64,000 bases of DNA from Pseudoduganella violacea. GTDB taxonomy: Bacteria > Pseudomonadota > Gammaproteobacteria > Burkholderiales > Burkholderiaceae_D. The stretch spans positions 1 to 64,000 of the forward strand of contig NZ_JACHXD010000018.1 in the NCBI RefSeq assembly GCF_014191875.1. Reading direction: 5' to 3'. Both the position numbers and the translations under genes were made by a program. Below are positions 44,328 to 53,275 of this stretch, piece by piece; within the stretch, counting starts at the first letter, position 1; each line of letters opens with the position of its first letter. The notes beneath the pieces are model-generated. The model made no database searches. It saw nothing but the letters and a program-made list of their open reading frames with translations, and was not told the DNA's origin.

Positions 44328-45488
44328 ATGACCCAAGCAACAAGCCTTGCCCTGTTCTGCAAAGTCGTCGACAACTATGGCGACATCGGCATCTGCTGGC
44401 GCTTCGCGCGCCAGCTGGCGCAGGAGCACGGCATCGCCGTCACGCTGTGGGTGGATGATCTGCACACCTTCCAGCGCATCTGCCCCGCAGTGCAGACCGG
44501 CGCTGCTCTGCAGCAGATCGGCGCCATCGCCGTGCGCCATTGGGCGACGCAGGAAGGCGCGTTCGCCCCGGCCGATATCGCCGACATCGTGATCGAATTC
44601 TTCGGCTGCGAAATCCCGCCCGGCTATATCGCCGCCATGGCCGAGTGCGAGCCGCGTCCGGTCTGGCTGAATCTGGAAGGCTTGAGTGCCGAAGAGTGGG
44701 TGGAAGGCTGCCACACCTTGCCCTCCATGCATCCGCGCTTCTCGCTGACCAAGCATTTTTTCTTTCCGGGCTTCACCGAAAAAACCGGCGGCCTACTGCG
44801 CGAAGCGGCGCTGGAAGAGGAGCGCCGGCAATTCCAATCCGACCCGGCCGCCATGGCCGCCTTCCTCGGGCAATTCGGCCTGACGCCGCAGGAAATCGCG
44901 GCGCGCAAAGTGACGCTGTTCTGCTACCCGCATGCGCCGGTGGCGCAGCTGTTCAAGGCCTGGGAAGAGGGCGATGAAGACATGGTCTGCCTGGTGCCGC
45001 AGGGCGTGGCTGCGCAAGCGGTGCATGCCTTCCTCGGCGAAGCGGCCAATCCCGGCGTCATGCGCCGCCGCGGTGCGATCAGCGTACGCGTGCTGCCCTT
45101 CGTGCCGCAGCAGGATTACGACAAACTGTTGTGGGCCAGCGACCTGAATTTCGTGCGCGGCGAAGATTCCGTCGTGCGCGCCCAGTGGGCCGGCAAGCCC
45201 TTCATCTGGCATATCTATCCGCAAGACGAAAACCTGCACCACAAGAAGCTGCGCGCCTTCCTGCAGCGGTACGCGGCGCGCAGCGCCAGTCTTGATGCCT
45301 TTTCCCTGTACTGGAACGGCGCCCATCCGCAAGGCGGCGCCGAGACGGCCGACTGGGCGGCCTTGTGGACTGATCTGCGGGCCGATATGGCGGCACTGAC
45401 ACGGCATTCCCTCGAATGGCAACGCCACCTGTATACGCTCGGTGATTTGACCACCAATTTACTGAAGTTTTCCTCCTCGCTGCGCTAA
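44328..45488 (+). CDS. earP: EF-P arginine rhamnosyltransferase EarP
   Basis: A 386-residue inverting glycosyltransferase that adds rhamnose from dTDP-rhamnose to Arg32 of elongation factor P, easing ribosome stalling at polyproline. The N-terminus FCKVVDNYGDIGICWRFAR carries the catalytic Asp pair (D15, D19), and the sugar-nucleotide block FVRGEDSVVRAQWAGKPFIW near the C-terminal domain is diagnostic. The target gene efp follows 64 bp downstream and indeed has Arg at position 32. Confidence 0.95.
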   Translation: MTQATSLALFCKVVDNYGDIGICWRFARQLAQEHGIAVTLWVDDLHTFQRICPAVQTGAALQQIGAIAVRHWATQEGAFAPADIADIVIEFFGCEIPPGYIAAMAECEPRPVWLNLEGLSAEEWVEGCHTLPSMHPRFSLTKHFFFPGFTEKTGGLLREAALEEERRQFQSDPAAMAAFLGQFGLTPQEIAARKVTLFCYPHAPVAQLFKAWEEGDEDMVCLVPQGVAAQAVHAFLGEAANPGVMRRRGAISVRVLPFVPQQDYDKLLWASDLNFVRGEDSVVRAQWAGKPFIWHIYPQDENLHHKKLRAFLQRYAARSASLDAFSLYWNGAHPQGGAETADWAALWTDLRADMAALTRHSLEWQRHLYTLGDLTTNLLKFSSSLR

Positions 45489-45552
45489 GTTCGCCTGCGA
45501 AACATGCTACAATGCGCGGTTACTGCAACCTACCTTAAGTACACTTTATCTT

Positions 45553-46128
45553 ATGAAACCTGCAAAAGAAATTCGTGTTGGCAACATCATCATGGTTGAC
45601 GCCAAGCCCTTCATCGTGCTGCGTTCGGATGTTAACGGTTCGAGCCGCACGGGCTTCACCTACAAATGGAAGATGAAGAATCTTCTGACCAACGCTCCGC
45701 TGGAAAACGTGTTCCGCGGCGACGACAAGTTCGACGTGGTGGTTCTGGACAAGAAGCCAGTGACCTACTCCTACTTCGCCGACCCGCTGTATGTCTTCAT
45801 GGATCAAGAGTACAACCAGTACGAAATCGAAGAAGAAAACCTGGGCGAAGCCCTGAACTACCTGAAAGACGGCATGGAATGCGAAGCCGTGTTCTACGAC
45901 GGCAAAGCCATCTCCGTGGAACTGCCAACCACCATCGCCCGCCAGATCGTTTACTCCGAGCCAGCCGTTAAAGGCAACACCTCGGGCAACGTGCTGAAAG
46001 ACGCGCTGATCGAAAACGCCATCGAAGCCAAGCGCTTCACCGTTCAAGTGCCACTGTTCGTGAGCCAGGACGACGTGATCGAGATCGACACCCGTACCAA
46101 CGAGTACAAGCGCATCGTGCGTAACTAA
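45553..46128 (+). CDS. efp: Elongation factor P (Arg32 type)
   Basis: A 191-residue, three-domain factor that binds between P and E sites and promotes peptide bonds at consecutive prolines. The loop that reaches the peptidyl centre reads NGSSRTGF with Arg32, the residue rhamnosylated by EarP, instead of the Lys used by the EpmA system. C-terminal VPLFVSQDDVIEIDTRTNEY is canonical. A strong terminator follows the stop. Confidence 0.97.
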   Translation: MKPAKEIRVGNIIMVDAKPFIVLRSDVNGSSRTGFTYKWKMKNLLTNAPLENVFRGDDKFDVVVLDKKPVTYSYFADPLYVFMDQEYNQYEIEEENLGEALNYLKDGMECEAVFYDGKAISVELPTTIARQIVYSEPAVKGNTSGNVLKDALIENAIEAKRFTVQVPLFVSQDDVIEIDTRTNEYKRIVRN

Positions 46129-46160
46129 GATGTGCTCAGGTCGCTTCGGCGGCCTCGAAA

Positions 46161-46189
46161 AAAACGCCCGTTTTCACGGGCGTTTTTTT
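46161..46189 (+). terminator. Terminator of efp
   Basis: AACGCCCG pairs with CGGGCGTT around six bases, with A-run before and seven T after; it could work in both directions. Confidence 0.9.
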
Positions 46190-46516
46190 CGCCTGTAACT
46201 TTTGACTTTCCTGGTGTCATTTTATCGCCATGCTGGTGACACTTTGCCTCCATCGTGCTATTCTGGGTAGTAGTTTCGATCATTCATGGAGGTTCCAATG
46301 CGCTAACGTCAACCTATACATTTGCATATCATCCGCTCAAATACGTTCACCCACATATCAGGCCGAGAGCCTGTTGCCTGTCAACGTTCCCTCCTTTCGG
46401 AGCGTATTTGAAGATATGACGATTCATCGAAGGCGTTGCAATGATGCCTGGCGTCTCAACCGGGGCAGTTCACATTACACCGAATGCTGCAAGGGCATTC
46501 ATACAGGAGTTTCTAC
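46190..46516. other. Gene-free stretch between efp and the toxin-antitoxin pair
   Basis: About 325 bp without a convincing gene. It holds two imperfect direct repeats, CTGGTGTCATTTTATCGCCA (from 46211) and CTGGTGACACTTTGCCTCCA (from 46233), and a 9-bp inverted pair, TCAAATACG at 46337-46345 and CGTATTTGA at 46403-46411. An open frame at 46230-46550 has no start signal and odd composition. Confidence 0.6.
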
Positions 46517-46828
46517 ATGTCTAACACAACAGAAGAGCGCGACCGCATAACGGCGCGTTTGCCTAAGTTGCTAGTCGAAAAGTTGCAAGAGGCAGCGGAT
46601 TTAAGCGGCGCCACCCTGAACCAATTCCTGGTGCAGGCTGCCGTCGAAAAAGCAGACAAGATTATTGATCGAGAGCGTGCGATCCGATTTACTGCTGAGG
46701 ATGCTGCCATGTTCATCCACATGCTCGACAATCCACGTCCGCCGAATCAAGCGGTCACAAGGGCGTTTGAGCGGCTCAAGAAAGTTGAAGATGGCTCAAA
46801 TAGTACGCGCGCTGGACAAAGCGCATGA
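46517..46828 (+). CDS. DUF1778 (TacA-like) antitoxin
   Basis: A 103-residue antitoxin. The N-terminal half is a ribbon-helix-helix: ERDRITARLPKLLVEKLQEA and GATLNQFLVQAAVEKADKII. The C-terminal part (about 60-90, AMFIHMLDNPRPPNQA) would wrap around the toxin, as in TacA. It should repress its own promoter. ATG at 46517 has ACAGGAG upstream. Its end overlaps the GNAT toxin start by 38 bp, the usual coupled arrangement. Confidence 0.9.
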   Translation: MSNTTEERDRITARLPKLLVEKLQEAADLSGATLNQFLVQAAVEKADKIIDRERAIRFTAEDAAMFIHMLDNPRPPNQAVTRAFERLKKVEDGSNSTRAGQSA

Positions 46829-47285
46829 TGTAAAAAATTTTGATTGTGGTTCGGAAGCGCTCAATGTCTGGCTGTGCGAAACGGCGAGCCAGCATATTCA
46901 AAAAATGCTCTCCAGGACTTATGTCCTGATTGATGAGGACGCGCCAGAAATAATACTGGGCTTTTACACCGTGGCGATTCGCGCCATGACGCCGGTCGGC
47001 GACTTGCCTGCGGCGATGCAGCGCCGCCTGCCGCGCGATGTGCCTGGTTTCACGCTGGGGCGCTTGGCGGTATCCCGCGAAGCGCAGGGCCAGGGTTGGG
47101 GCGAATATCTGTTGGCGCATGCGATGCGGCGTATCCGCGAGGCTGCCGAGTCGGTCGGCGGTACATTCATGTTTGTCGATGCCAAGGATGCGGAAGCGGC
47201 GGCGTTTTACGCAAAATACGATTTCTCTCCGATGCCAAGCAATCCGCTCAGGCTGCTGAAGCCGATCGCGGAAATTCCGGCTTAG
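46791..47285 (+). CDS. GNAT-family toxin (TacT-like)
   Basis: A 164-residue acetyltransferase of the type that blocks translation by acetylating the amino group of charged tRNA. FDCGSEALNVWLCETASQH, GFYTVAIRAM, LGRLAVSREAQGQGWGEYLL (acetyl-CoA loop 99-104) and AAAFYAKYDF with the candidate catalytic Tyr140/Tyr143 match TacT/AtaT relatives. The start inside the antitoxin gene is supported by protein alignment. The specific tRNA target cannot be told. A hairpin terminator follows. Confidence 0.9.
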   Translation: MAQIVRALDKAHDVKNFDCGSEALNVWLCETASQHIQKMLSRTYVLIDEDAPEIILGFYTVAIRAMTPVGDLPAAMQRRLPRDVPGFTLGRLAVSREAQGQGWGEYLLAHAMRRIREAAESVGGTFMFVDAKDAEAAAFYAKYDFSPMPSNPLRLLKPIAEIPA

Positions 47286-47302
47286 CGCGACGCGATACGA
47301 AG

Positions 47303-47323
47303 GCCCGCCGGTGCGGGCTTTTT
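47303..47323 (+). terminator. Terminator of the toxin-antitoxin operon
   Basis: GCCCGC pairs with GCGGGC around CGGT, then five T. Confidence 0.8.
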
Positions 47324-47484
47324 GCATTGAGGCTGGGGAGCGTGAAAATTTCCTAAAAGCATCGAATACTGTCAAGAAATATTTTCTTTTGCATAGCAAT
47401 ATTGTTAAACAAGCTGTTATGCTAATGGTTTGCATTTCTTGACAATGTGTTGAAATTTTGCGGTGTTCGTTAAGCGGAGACGGT

Positions 47485-49083
47485 ATGGATCGCAGGGATT
47501 TCGTTCGGATGGGGCTGGCTGCAGGCGGCGCAGCGTCATTGGGCCGGGCCGAAGGGGCCTTACCCACGGCCAAGGCGGCATCCTCCATCCTCGATGCCGG
47601 CATCCTTCAGCAGCAGGAGCAGATGGCCGCCAACAAGCTCACCTCCCACTCCCTCACCTCGCAATACCTGGCCCGCATCGGCAGCATCGACAAGTCCGGC
47701 CCCCGCATCAACTCCATCATTGAAATCAACCCGGAAGCGCTGAAGATCGCGCGCGAGATGGACCGCGAACGCCTGCTGCGCAAGCTGCGCGGCCCGCTGC
47801 ACGGCATTCCCGTTCTGCTCAAGGATAATATCGCCACCGCCGACCGCATGAGCACCTCGGCCGGCTCGCTGGCGCTGGCCGGCATCCGCGCCGCGCGCGA
47901 CGCCCATATCGTGGCCCAGCTGCGCGCCGCCGGCGCCGTCATCATCGGCAAGACCAATTTGAGCGAGTGGGCCAATATGCGTTCCACCCATTCCGTCAGC
48001 GGCTGGAGCGCGCGCGGCGGCCTGACGCGCAATCCGTATTCGCTCGACCGCAACTGCAGCGGCTCCAGCTCCGGTTCCGGCGCGGCCGTCGCCGCCGGCC
48101 TGGCCACGCTGGCGGTCGGCACCGAAACCGACGGCTCCATCGTCTCGCCGGCCTCGATCTGTGGCGTGGTCGGCATCAAGCCGACCATGGGACTCTTGAG
48201 CCGCAGTGGCATCATCCCCATCGCCCACTCGCAGGACACGGCCGGCCCCATGGCGCGCAGCGTCACCGACGCCGCCCTGATGCTGGCGGCCATGAGCGGC
48301 GTGGATGCCAACGACGCGGCTACCGAGGCCAGCGCCGGCAAGATCGGCGATTATGCGGCCGCGCTGCAAACCAACAGCCTGCAAGGCAAACGCCTGGGCG
48401 TGGCGCGCAACTTCTTCGGCACCAACGACGATCTGGATAACGCCATCGAAAAAGCCCTGGCCGTGCTGAAAGCCCAGGGCGCCGAGCTGGTGGACGTGAC
48501 GGTGCCGAACATCGACAAATACAGCGCCTCCGAATTCGAAGTGCTACTGCATGAATTCAAATCCGACCTGGCGGCCTATCTGCAGGACTACGCGCCCAAT
48601 GCGCCGGTCAAGAACATGGCCGACATCATCGCCTTCAACAAGCAGCACCATAAGCAGGAGATGCCTTACTTCGGCCAGGAACATCTGGAAAGCGCCGAAA
48701 GCAAGGGAGGGCTGGACAGCAAGGAGTATCTAGAAGCGCTGGCCAACAACCAGCGCTACTCGCGCGACGAAGGCATCGACCAGGTAATGAAAGAGCACAA
48801 GCTGGACGCCCTGGTCGCGCCCACCGGCGGCCCGGCGTGGCTGACCGACTTCATCAACGGCGACCACTACGGCGGCAGCTTCTCATCGCCCGCCGCCGTC
48901 GCCGGCTATCCGCACATCACGGTGCCGGCCGGCTATGTACACGGCCTGCCAGTCGGTCTGTCCTTTGTCGGCGGCGCCTACAGCGAAGCGGCCCTGATCG
49001 GCATGGCCTACGCCTTCGAACAAGCCACGCGCCATCGCCGTGCGCCGCAATTCCCGGCCAGCGTGTCGCTGGCGGTGCGCTGA
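47485..49083 (+). CDS. Amidase-signature family hydrolase, Tat-exported
   Basis: A 532-residue amidase. The N-terminus MDRRDFVRMGLAAGGAASLG resembles a twin-arginine signal (RRDF). The Ser-cisSer-Lys triad is present: Lys113 in PVLLKDN, the GSSSGSGAAVAAG loop (about 193-205) and nucleophile Ser218 in TETDGSIVSPAS. The substrate is unknown; similar proteins are annotated as glutamyl-tRNA amidotransferase A-like, but the signal sequence argues against that role. GGAGACGG precedes the ATG. Convergent with dbpA, 4 bp apart. Confidence 0.9.
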   Translation: MDRRDFVRMGLAAGGAASLGRAEGALPTAKAASSILDAGILQQQEQMAANKLTSHSLTSQYLARIGSIDKSGPRINSIIEINPEALKIAREMDRERLLRKLRGPLHGIPVLLKDNIATADRMSTSAGSLALAGIRAARDAHIVAQLRAAGAVIIGKTNLSEWANMRSTHSVSGWSARGGLTRNPYSLDRNCSGSSSGSGAAVAAGLATLAVGTETDGSIVSPASICGVVGIKPTMGLLSRSGIIPIAHSQDTAGPMARSVTDAALMLAAMSGVDANDAATEASAGKIGDYAAALQTNSLQGKRLGVARNFFGTNDDLDNAIEKALAVLKAQGAELVDVTVPNIDKYSASEFEVLLHEFKSDLAAYLQDYAPNAPVKNMADIIAFNKQHHKQEMPYFGQEHLESAESKGGLDSKEYLEALANNQRYSRDEGIDQVMKEHKLDALVAPTGGPAWLTDFINGDHYGGSFSSPAAVAGYPHITVPAGYVHGLPVGLSFVGGAYSEAALIGMAYAFEQATRHRRAPQFPASVSLAVR

Positions 49084-49087
49084 GCGC

Positions 49088-50497
49088 TTAAACCTCGATA
49101 AAGCGCATCTTGAAGTTGCGACCCTTGAAGCTGCCGAAGTCGGCGCCAAGGCCGCTGGCCGCGTTCAGGCGGTCGAATGCTTCGTAGGCGATGCGGCGGT
49201 CGATCGCCACATAGGTCTGGAACTCGGTCACATTGATCTTGCCCACCTGCTCCTTGAGCAGCTTGGCGTCGCCGGTCAGCGCGCCCAGCACGTCGCCGGG
49301 ACGCAGCTTGTCCTTTTTGCCGCCCAGGATACAGAGCGTCATCATCGGCGCGGCGTCGCCTTGCGCGTACTCGTCGTCGTCCAGCGCTTTCAGATCGTGC
49401 CATTCGGCGGGCGCCTGCTGGTATTCCTCGATCAGCTTGACCCACTTCTTCTCGTTCGGCGCGCACAGCGTCAGCGACAGGCCTTTTTCGCCGCCGCGGC
49501 CGGTGCGGCCGATGCGGTGGATGTGCACCTCGGTATCCTTGGAGACGTCGGCATTGATCACCGCCGCCAGGTTCGAGATGTCCAGGCCGCGCGCCGCCAC
49601 ATCGGTGGCGATCAGGATGGAGCAGCTGCGATTGGCGAACAGCACCAGGATCTCGTCGCGCTCGCGCTGTTCCAGTTCGCCGTACAGGGCCAGCGCCGAG
49701 AAGCCCTGGCCGCGCAGCTCTTCGAGCAGCTCGCGGCAGTGCACCTTGGTATTGCAGAACACGATGGCCGATTCGGGCTGGTAGTGCTTGAGCAGGCGGC
49801 CGACGGCGGCGTCGCGCTCGTCGAAGCCGATTTCGTAGAAGCGCTGCTCGATCTTGCTGTTGTCGTGCTTGGCCTCGACCGTGATTTCCACCGGCTCGTA
49901 CAGGAAGGCTTCGGTGGCCTGGCGGATATCGTCCGGATACGTGGCCGAGAACAGCAAGGTCTGGCGGCGTTTCGGGCAGGCGCTGACGATGCCCGCGATC
50001 TCGTCGTAGAAGCCCATATCCGTCATGCGGTCGGCTTCGTCAAGCACCAGGGTCTGCACGGTGGACAGGTTGATGGTCTGGCGGCTGATATGGTCACGGA
50101 TGCGGCCTGGCGTGCCGACCACCACATGCGCGCCGTGTTCCAGTGACGCGATCTGCGGCCGCATCGGCGCGCCGCCGGTCAGCACCAGCACCTTCACATT
50201 GCCCACGCTGCGCGCCAGGCGGCGCAGCTCATTGGCCACCTGGTCGGCCAGCTCGCGCGTCGGGCACAGCACCAGCGCCTGGGTGGCGAACCACGCGGGA
50301 TTCAGCTTCTGCAGCAGGCCAATGCCGAAAGCGGCCGTCTTGCCGCTGCCGGTCTTGGCCTGGGCGATCAGGTCGCGGCCTTCCAGCACGGGCGGCAGGC
50401 TTTGCGCCTGGATGTCGGTCATCTCGTGGTAGCCCAGCGTTTCCAGGTTTTTCAGGAAGGAGGGCGACAATGGCAGGCTGGCAAAGGAGGTGGTCAT
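49088..50497 (-). CDS. dbpA: ATP-dependent RNA helicase DbpA
   Basis: A 469-residue DEAD-box helicase acting on 23S rRNA hairpin 92 in large-subunit assembly. Motifs: AKTGSGKTAAFG (I), PTRELADQV (Ia), DEADRM (II), FSATYP (III), HRIGRTGRGG (VI). The C-terminal RNA-binding domain (about 395-469, LCILGGKKDKLRPGDVLGAL, FQTYVAIDR) is the DbpA-specific module. Start MTTSFASLPL is chosen over an ATG ten codons upstream by family alignment. Confidence 0.95.
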   Translation of the reverse strand: MTTSFASLPLSPSFLKNLETLGYHEMTDIQAQSLPPVLEGRDLIAQAKTGSGKTAAFGIGLLQKLNPAWFATQALVLCPTRELADQVANELRRLARSVGNVKVLVLTGGAPMRPQIASLEHGAHVVVGTPGRIRDHISRQTINLSTVQTLVLDEADRMTDMGFYDEIAGIVSACPKRRQTLLFSATYPDDIRQATEAFLYEPVEITVEAKHDNSKIEQRFYEIGFDERDAAVGRLLKHYQPESAIVFCNTKVHCRELLEELRGQGFSALALYGELEQRERDEILVLFANRSCSILIATDVAARGLDISNLAAVINADVSKDTEVHIHRIGRTGRGGEKGLSLTLCAPNEKKWVKLIEEYQQAPAEWHDLKALDDDEYAQGDAAPMMTLCILGGKKDKLRPGDVLGALTGDAKLLKEQVGKINVTEFQTYVAIDRRIAYEAFDRLNAASGLGADFGSFKGRNFKMRFIEV

Positions 50498-50597
50498 GGC
50501 GGATGAGGGGTAAGGGGCCGTTGCCACAGTCTAGCAAACTTGGCGGCGGGCCGGATGATGGGATTGGCGCTGGCGCCACGCTGGACGAGGCGGCGCC

Positions 50598-50822
50598 TCA
50601 GTCCTTGCGCCAGACGGGCAGGCCGGTCAGGTCCAGATTCTCGTCGTGCTGCCAGACCGGCAGGCCGGTGGTGTCGGTCGGTTCCAGCAGTTCAAGCTGT
50701 TCCTGTTTCAGCGCGGGTCTTCTGGCGCGGGGCGATGGAGGGCGCTTGGGTTCCGGTTCCATCGGCGCGGCCGGGGCGAAGCCGGGCAGGTCGAATGTCG
50801 CGATGTCTTTCTTGTCTCTCAT
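50598..50822 (-). CDS. Small hypothetical protein with repeated TGLPVW
   Basis: A 74-residue charged, proline-rich protein; no domain known to me. It contains DLPGFAPA and two C-terminal copies of TGLPVW (TTGLPVWQHDENLD, then LTGLPVWRKD). The ATG and in-frame composition look real, and neighbours read from the same strand, but no strong ribosome site was verified. Likely disordered with short binding motifs. Confidence 0.6.
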   Translation of the reverse strand: MRDKKDIATFDLPGFAPAAPMEPEPKRPPSPRARRPALKQEQLELLEPTDTTGLPVWQHDENLDLTGLPVWRKD

Positions 50823-50851
50823 TTCCCAAAGCGTTCTTCAAAACGCGCCAC

Positions 50852-50887
50852 AAAAAAACAGAAGCCCGGCTGTAACAGTCGGGCTTC
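50852..50887 (-). terminator. Terminator downstream of the phosphoesterase gene
   Basis: On the minus strand, GAAGCCCG pairs with CGGGCTTC around an 11-base loop, followed shortly by a run of seven T. Confidence 0.85.
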
Positions 50888-50939
50888 GATTACTCAAGCG
50901 GCACGGAGTGTATCACAAACCGTTGCCGCCGTGGGCTTC

Positions 50940-52604
50940 TTAGCGGAAGGACAGCGCGCCGGTCAGGTCGCCCGGCGGTAGCGCGCCGCGTTCGGCGAAG
51001 GATTTATTGCGCAGCGCCAGACCTTCCAGCAGCGGCAGATCGTGCAGGCGGGTGATGAAGCGCAGGATGGACGTGGTGTCGTAGAAGCTGTGATCGACCG
51101 CGCCTTTTTTCGCATGCGGCGAGATGATAATCGCCGGAATGCGCGAACCAGGACCCCAGCGGTCGCCTTTGGGCGGTGCCACGTGGTCCCACCAGCCGCC
51201 GTTCTCGTCGAAGGTGACGACAACGACCATATCCTTCCACTGCGGCGATTTCTTCAGGTGCTCCAGCACATTGACCACGTGCTGGTCGCCCGATTCGATG
51301 TCCGAATAGCCGGCGTGCAGGTTCAGATTGCCCTGCGGCTTGTAGAAGGACACGGCCGGCAGCTTGCCCGCCACCACATCGGCCAGGAAGCGGTTCGAGA
51401 TCGGGCTGTCGCCCAGGCCGCCGTCGCGCAGGTGGACCTCGCGCTCCTTGCTGCCGGGCGCGAAGCTCTTGAAGTAGTTGAATGGCTGGTGGTGGTACTG
51501 GAAGTTCGGCTTGGAGCCGCCGCCCTTATGATCCAGCGCGGCCTGCCAGGCGCCGCCATACCAGGCCCAGCTCACGCCTTTGCGCGAGAGCAGGTCGCCG
51601 ATGGTGTCGTAGCTTTGCGGCGGCAGCGTGCTGGCGTTGTCCGGATCGGCCAGCAGCGTGTCGCCGCCGGCGGCTGGACGGATAAAGCTTGGCTGGTACG
51701 GCGGCGCCATGGTGTTGACCGCGTAGCCGTCCGGCGTGATGGCGCCGTCCTGCACGTATTTGACGTGGCCGTCCAGGGCCGAGGCGTGATTGTCCGGCGC
51801 GATGGCCAGGCGCGCGCCGGTCGGGCCGTCGCTGGTCACGGCGATCTTTTTCTTCGCCGCCGTATTCGGCGCGTTGAAGTATTCCGGCGTGCGGCCGGAG
51901 ATCAGGAACTGGTGGTTCAGATACGAGCCGCCGAAAGCGGCCATGAAGAAGTTATCGCACAGCGTGTACTCGCGCGCGACCTGCCACAGGCCCAGGTTCT
52001 TGCCGGTTTCGCTGTAATAGCCCATCACCATGCCGCCGGTATTGCCGTAGGCGGCAAAGCCGTCGTTCTTGCCGCCGTTGATCTGCATCTGGTTCTGGTA
52101 GAACAGATGCCACAGATCGCGCGTGATGACCGATTCCGGCAGCGGCTTGCCTTCGGCGTCGCTTAGCTTGAACGGCGCGTTCGGCAGATCTTTGACCTGG
52201 TCTTCCTTGAGTTCGTAGCGCTTGCCGGCGATATCCTGCGGCACCGGCACCATGCCGCCCCAGACCTTGGGCAGTTTGGGCATGATCGAACCGTCGAAAT
52301 CGCGCTGCTGGTATTGGTGCGGCTTCAGCTCGGACATGGGCGCGGCCAGGCCGGGGAAGTCGGCGAACAGATTGTTAAAGCTGCGGTTTTCCAGATAGAT
52401 GACGACCACGTTCTTGACGTGGGCCTTCAGCTTGGCATCCAGTGAGCCCTTCACTGGTTTGCTTTGCGCCGTTGCCGCGCCGGCCAGGCCGGGGACGGTG
52501 GTCGCCAGGCCGGTCGCTGCGGCAGCCTGGAAGATACGGCGGCGCGAGGGATTGGTGGGAAGATCGGCAGTGCCAACCTGCTGTTCGTGTTGTTGCTCTT
52601 TCAC
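50940..52604 (-). CDS. AcpA/phospholipase C-like phosphoesterase, Tat-exported
   Basis: A 554-residue exported phosphoesterase. A GTG at 52604 with AAGGAG seven bases upstream is the start; the N-terminal signal has NPSRRRIFQAAAATGLATTV, a twin-arginine type. VVVIYLENRSFNNLFADFPG holds the nucleophile region and TFDENGGWWDHVAPP the late metal ligands typical of the acid phosphatase AcpA and bacterial phospholipase C superfamily. It probably cleaves phosphate esters in the periplasm; substrate unknown. The in-frame extension upstream of the GTG looks random. Confidence 0.9.
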   Translation of the reverse strand: MKEQQHEQQVGTADLPTNPSRRRIFQAAAATGLATTVPGLAGAATAQSKPVKGSLDAKLKAHVKNVVVIYLENRSFNNLFADFPGLAAPMSELKPHQYQQRDFDGSIMPKLPKVWGGMVPVPQDIAGKRYELKEDQVKDLPNAPFKLSDAEGKPLPESVITRDLWHLFYQNQMQINGGKNDGFAAYGNTGGMVMGYYSETGKNLGLWQVAREYTLCDNFFMAAFGGSYLNHQFLISGRTPEYFNAPNTAAKKKIAVTSDGPTGARLAIAPDNHASALDGHVKYVQDGAITPDGYAVNTMAPPYQPSFIRPAAGGDTLLADPDNASTLPPQSYDTIGDLLSRKGVSWAWYGGAWQAALDHKGGGSKPNFQYHHQPFNYFKSFAPGSKEREVHLRDGGLGDSPISNRFLADVVAGKLPAVSFYKPQGNLNLHAGYSDIESGDQHVVNVLEHLKKSPQWKDMVVVVTFDENGGWWDHVAPPKGDRWGPGSRIPAIIISPHAKKGAVDHSFYDTTSILRFITRLHDLPLLEGLALRNKSFAERGALPPGDLTGALSFR

Positions 52605-52675
52605 GCAGGGCTCCTTCTTGTTAGTGATACTTCGCGGGGGAGTGTAACACTTGAGAAAGCCGAACGTGAAATCGG

Positions 52676-53227
52676 CTAATACTGATTGACGCTGTCGCAA
52701 GGGTCTTGCGACAGCGTCACGCCGCCATTGGCGGGCGCTTCGCACAGATAGGCGCTGTACGTGTGGCCGCGCCGTTCCACATCGCGCACCAGCTTAAGAC
52801 CGGGCAGCAGCGGCGTTTCCCGGCGCAGCAGCACGCTCCAACTGGAGCGCGCGCCGCCGCTGAGGCGATACAGTCTGTAATGGTCGCCGCCGCTGCGCAG
52901 GCTGGCGACCGGCTCGTCCTCCGCCGTTTCGCTCTGTGCCAGCGCCGTTCGCAGGGGATAGGACGCCATGAACACAAAGGCTAGCGCCGGCAGCCAGGTG
53001 AGCAAGGCCAGTCCCGTCATCCCCGCCTGCCAGCCGCGCGCGCGGATGCGCAAGGCCAGCCAGCACAGCGAAAATGGCAACAGCATGGCGAGCGCCATGG
53101 CCGCGAGATAGTTCAGCGGCGCGTAGTCGAAGCGCGGCGACACCGGCGCGAGAATCAGCGCGATGGTGGCAAGGCAGGCGCCCAGCATGGTCAAGGGGGA
53201 GAGGCGCTGTATTGCTTGTTTGTTCAT
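52676..53227 (-). CDS. Hypothetical membrane protein
   Basis: A 183-residue protein with three predicted helices in its first half (about 12-30, 38-60, 70-95) and a soluble C-terminal half with two cysteines (YLCEAP and DPCDSV). No family recognised. It lies alone between the phosphoesterase and the OmpA-like operon, all on the minus strand. Confidence 0.7.
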   Translation of the reverse strand: MNKQAIQRLSPLTMLGACLATIALILAPVSPRFDYAPLNYLAAMALAMLLPFSLCWLALRIRARGWQAGMTGLALLTWLPALAFVFMASYPLRTALAQSETAEDEPVASLRSGGDHYRLYRLSGGARSSWSVLLRRETPLLPGLKLVRDVERRGHTYSAYLCEAPANGGVTLSQDPCDSVNQY

Positions 53228-53275
53228 CGTGGAGGGGAAAGGGGCGATTGCACGCGTGCGCCGCGACGCCGCAGG

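Noticed and set aside
46230..46550. 106-codon open frame before the antitoxin gene
   Set aside because: No ribosome site, overlaps possible repeat relics and the antitoxin start, composition unlike a folded protein.
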